This document shows positions 46,980-48,519 of a stretch of 48,519 bases of DNA, in pieces. The position numbers were made by a program, and so were the translations under genes. This stretch comes from an uncultured Acetobacteraceae bacterium (lineage in GTDB: Bacteria > Pseudomonadota > Alphaproteobacteria > Acetobacterales > Acetobacteraceae), in assembly GCA_903895595.1 (NCBI GenBank), contig CAITUP010000144.1:1-48519 (forward strand). Direction: 5' to 3'. Within the stretch, counting starts at the first letter, position 1. Every line of letters begins with the position of its first letter. A model generated the notes under the pieces. The model searched no databases. It was not told where the DNA came from and worked only from the letters and a program-made list of their open reading frames with translations.

Positions 46980-47648
46980 ATGCTCGCCGGCGAAGCCGTG
47001 GTCGCGATCTGGAACGACATCCCCGCCGACACGCGGGAGCAGTTCTACGACTGGCACATCAACGAACACATGCCCGAGCGGGTCGGCATTCCCGGCTTCC
47101 GGCGCGGGCGACGCTACATCGCGCTCGATGCCGCGACGCGGCCCGAATTTTTTACGCTCTACGAACTCGACACCATGCAGGTGGCGCAGGGCACCGACTA
47201 TGCCAATCGACTCAACGACCCGACTCTGGCCACCGCGCACGTCACCGCTCGGTTTCAGAACACATTCCGAGCGCTGTCGCGGGTGTTGGTCAGCCATGGG
47301 CCCGGTGGCGGGGGAGTCATGCTGACGATCCGCTTCGGCTGCGACGACGCGCATATTCCGGCGTTGAAGGCGCTGGTGCGGGCCGCGGGGCAGGCCGCGC
47401 GTATCACGGGGGCGCATTTTTGTCAGGGGGATGCCGCGGCTTCCTCCGTGCGAACCGTCGAAACGCGAGGGCGGACCGATATCCAGACACCGCCCGACTG
47501 CTTCCTGATGATCGAGGCCACCGATGCGGAAGCCTTGTCGCAGATCATGCTGGACCGAGCGATGACGGGCGCCGGCGCCACGGGACCGTTCGAACGCGGG
47601 CTGTACCGGCTGGAATACACGCGTCTGAAAACGGGGTTCGCCTCATAG
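46980..47648 (+). CDS. Alpha/beta-barrel (EthD/DUF4286-like) protein
   Basis: 222 residues. The start EAVVAIWNDIPADTREQFYD, WHINEHMPERVGIPGFRRGR is typical of small dimeric ferredoxin-like barrel proteins annotated as DUF4286 or EthD-like; the second half (about residues 115-215) seems to be another such fold, so the protein may be an internal dimer. No catalytic site recognised. It starts 18 bases after the antitoxin stop, with AAGGA before the ATG. A short hairpin follows the stop. Confidence 0.7.
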   Translation: MLAGEAVVAIWNDIPADTREQFYDWHINEHMPERVGIPGFRRGRRYIALDAATRPEFFTLYELDTMQVAQGTDYANRLNDPTLATAHVTARFQNTFRALSRVLVSHGPGGGGVMLTIRFGCDDAHIPALKALVRAAGQAARITGAHFCQGDAAASSVRTVETRGRTDIQTPPDCFLMIEATDAEALSQIMLDRAMTGAGATGPFERGLYRLEYTRLKTGFAS

Positions 47649-47654
47649 CCGGTC

Positions 47655-47677
47655 TCATCCCGCGACCGATGGGATGA
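47655..47677. other. Short hairpin after the barrel-protein gene
   Basis: TCATCCC (47655-47661) and GGGATGA (47671-47677) form a 7-bp stem. It is followed by A on the plus strand, so it is not a clear terminator for the gene upstream. The remainder of 47649-47870 shows no gene. Confidence 0.3.
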
Positions 47678-47867
47678 AAAACAGCCCATGATTTGCTTAG
47701 AAACCGGGCACTCTGCCCCGCCATATTGACGTTCGGCACAAACCGGTCTGCCTGATTCGTATCCACCCCTCGTCCCCCGAGTCCGGCGCGCCCCCAGCCA
47801 CCCCACCCGCCTCATGAAAACGGGGGGAAACGCGATAGAATCCCCTCAATCGCGTATCCGTCATTGA

Positions 47868-48320
<453 letters not shown>

Positions 48321-48379
48321 GGTCGGCACGGCTTCAGCCTCCATTTCACAACAACTCACAACTATTCAGGAATGTGACC

Positions 48380-48519
48380 ATGTCTGACGATGTCAAGAAG
48401 GTCCTCGAAATGATCAAGGAAAACGACGTCAAGTACGTCGACTTCCGGTTCACCGATCCCCGCGGCAAGTGGCAGCACACCGCGCAGCACGTCTCGACCA
48501 TCGACGAGGGGCTGCTCAC
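48380..48519 (+). CDS. glnA: Glutamine synthetase type I, N-terminal fragment
   Basis: Only the first 46 residues are in the window (MSDDVKKVLEMIKENDVKYV, then DFRFTDPRGKWQHTAQH). These are the beta-grasp N-terminal domain of GlnA. AGGA lies about eight bases before the ATG. The usual glnB-glnA order supports the call. The rest of the gene continues beyond position 48519. It makes glutamine from glutamate and ammonia. Confidence 0.93.
   Translation, partial: MSDDVKKVLEMIKENDVKYVDFRFTDPRGKWQHTAQHVSTIDEGLL

Overview
The window is high-GC DNA from an alphaproteobacterium. Indicators are a CtrA-type box (TTAA-N7-TTAA) before flagellar genes, the alphaproteobacterial LexA box (GTTC-N7-GTTC) before recA, a DUF29 gene, TRAP transporter genes, hfq-hflX and glnB-glnA. 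Gene content fits Rhodospirillales, probably Acetobacteraceae or a near relative; that placement is inference from content, not a search. No rRNA, tRNA, CRISPR array, insertion sequence or prophage was seen.

Layout. 1-1.6 kb: a DUF29 fragment with an in-frame TGA, a frameshifted secreted Cys-containing protein and a higBA toxin-antitoxin (TA) pair. 1.65-2.9 kb: amidohydrolase. 3.0-8.5 kb: flgB-flgC-fliE and fliQ-fliR-flhB, followed without a gap by a very short CckA-like hybrid kinase and then recA. 8.5-11.3 kb: TA remnant, orphan peptide-type binding protein, small membrane protein, a structured non-coding stretch and a His-rich protein. 11.3-15.1 kb: a form II (AYRGAGR) CO-dehydrogenase-like coxSLM cluster. 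15.1-19.5 kb: Phd/RelE TA pair coupled to an alpha/beta hydrolase, a second orphan binding protein and a DadA-like oxidoreductase. 19.5-26.9 kb: recQ, two tandem RoxA/MauG-type di-heme cytochromes, pobA, an internally deleted amidase and a small secreted protein. 26.9-31.9 kb: acyl-CoA dehydrogenase, acyl-CoA ligase, NTF2-fold protein and a RES/Xre TA pair. 31.9-35.5 kb: dctPQM TRAP transporter and a DUF4926/DUF6883-like pair. 35.6-38.1 kb: inositol-phosphatase family gene, hflX and hfq. 38.2-41.9 kb: HAD phosphatase, a protein of unknown function and a sulfotransferase; the last two share a beta-rich module. 42.1-46.0 kb: a second molybdenum hydroxylase with its own MoaD-like protein. 46.2-48.5 kb: Gp49-like TA pair, alpha/beta-barrel protein, then glnB and the start of glnA behind a sigma-54 promoter.

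How it fits together. Three regulatory circuits can be read from promoter motifs: CtrA on flagellar genes, LexA on recA and sigma-54 (probably with NtrC) on glnB-glnA. Metabolism leans to scavenging and oxidising organic compounds: two molybdenum hydroxylases, 4-hydroxybenzoate hydroxylase, acyl-CoA catabolism, TRAP uptake and orphan binding proteins. TA modules are unusually dense: four intact pairs, one candidate pair and one remnant. Three diverged palindromic repeats of one family (4138, 8487, 28722) lie between genes.

Most striking items: the mini CckA-like kinase between flhB and recA, the sulfotransferase locus with its shared module, the tandem RoxA-like di-heme pair, the TA operon with a coupled hydrolase, and the structured element at 10764-10853. 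All product names come from reading motifs and recalled family features; no database search was run.
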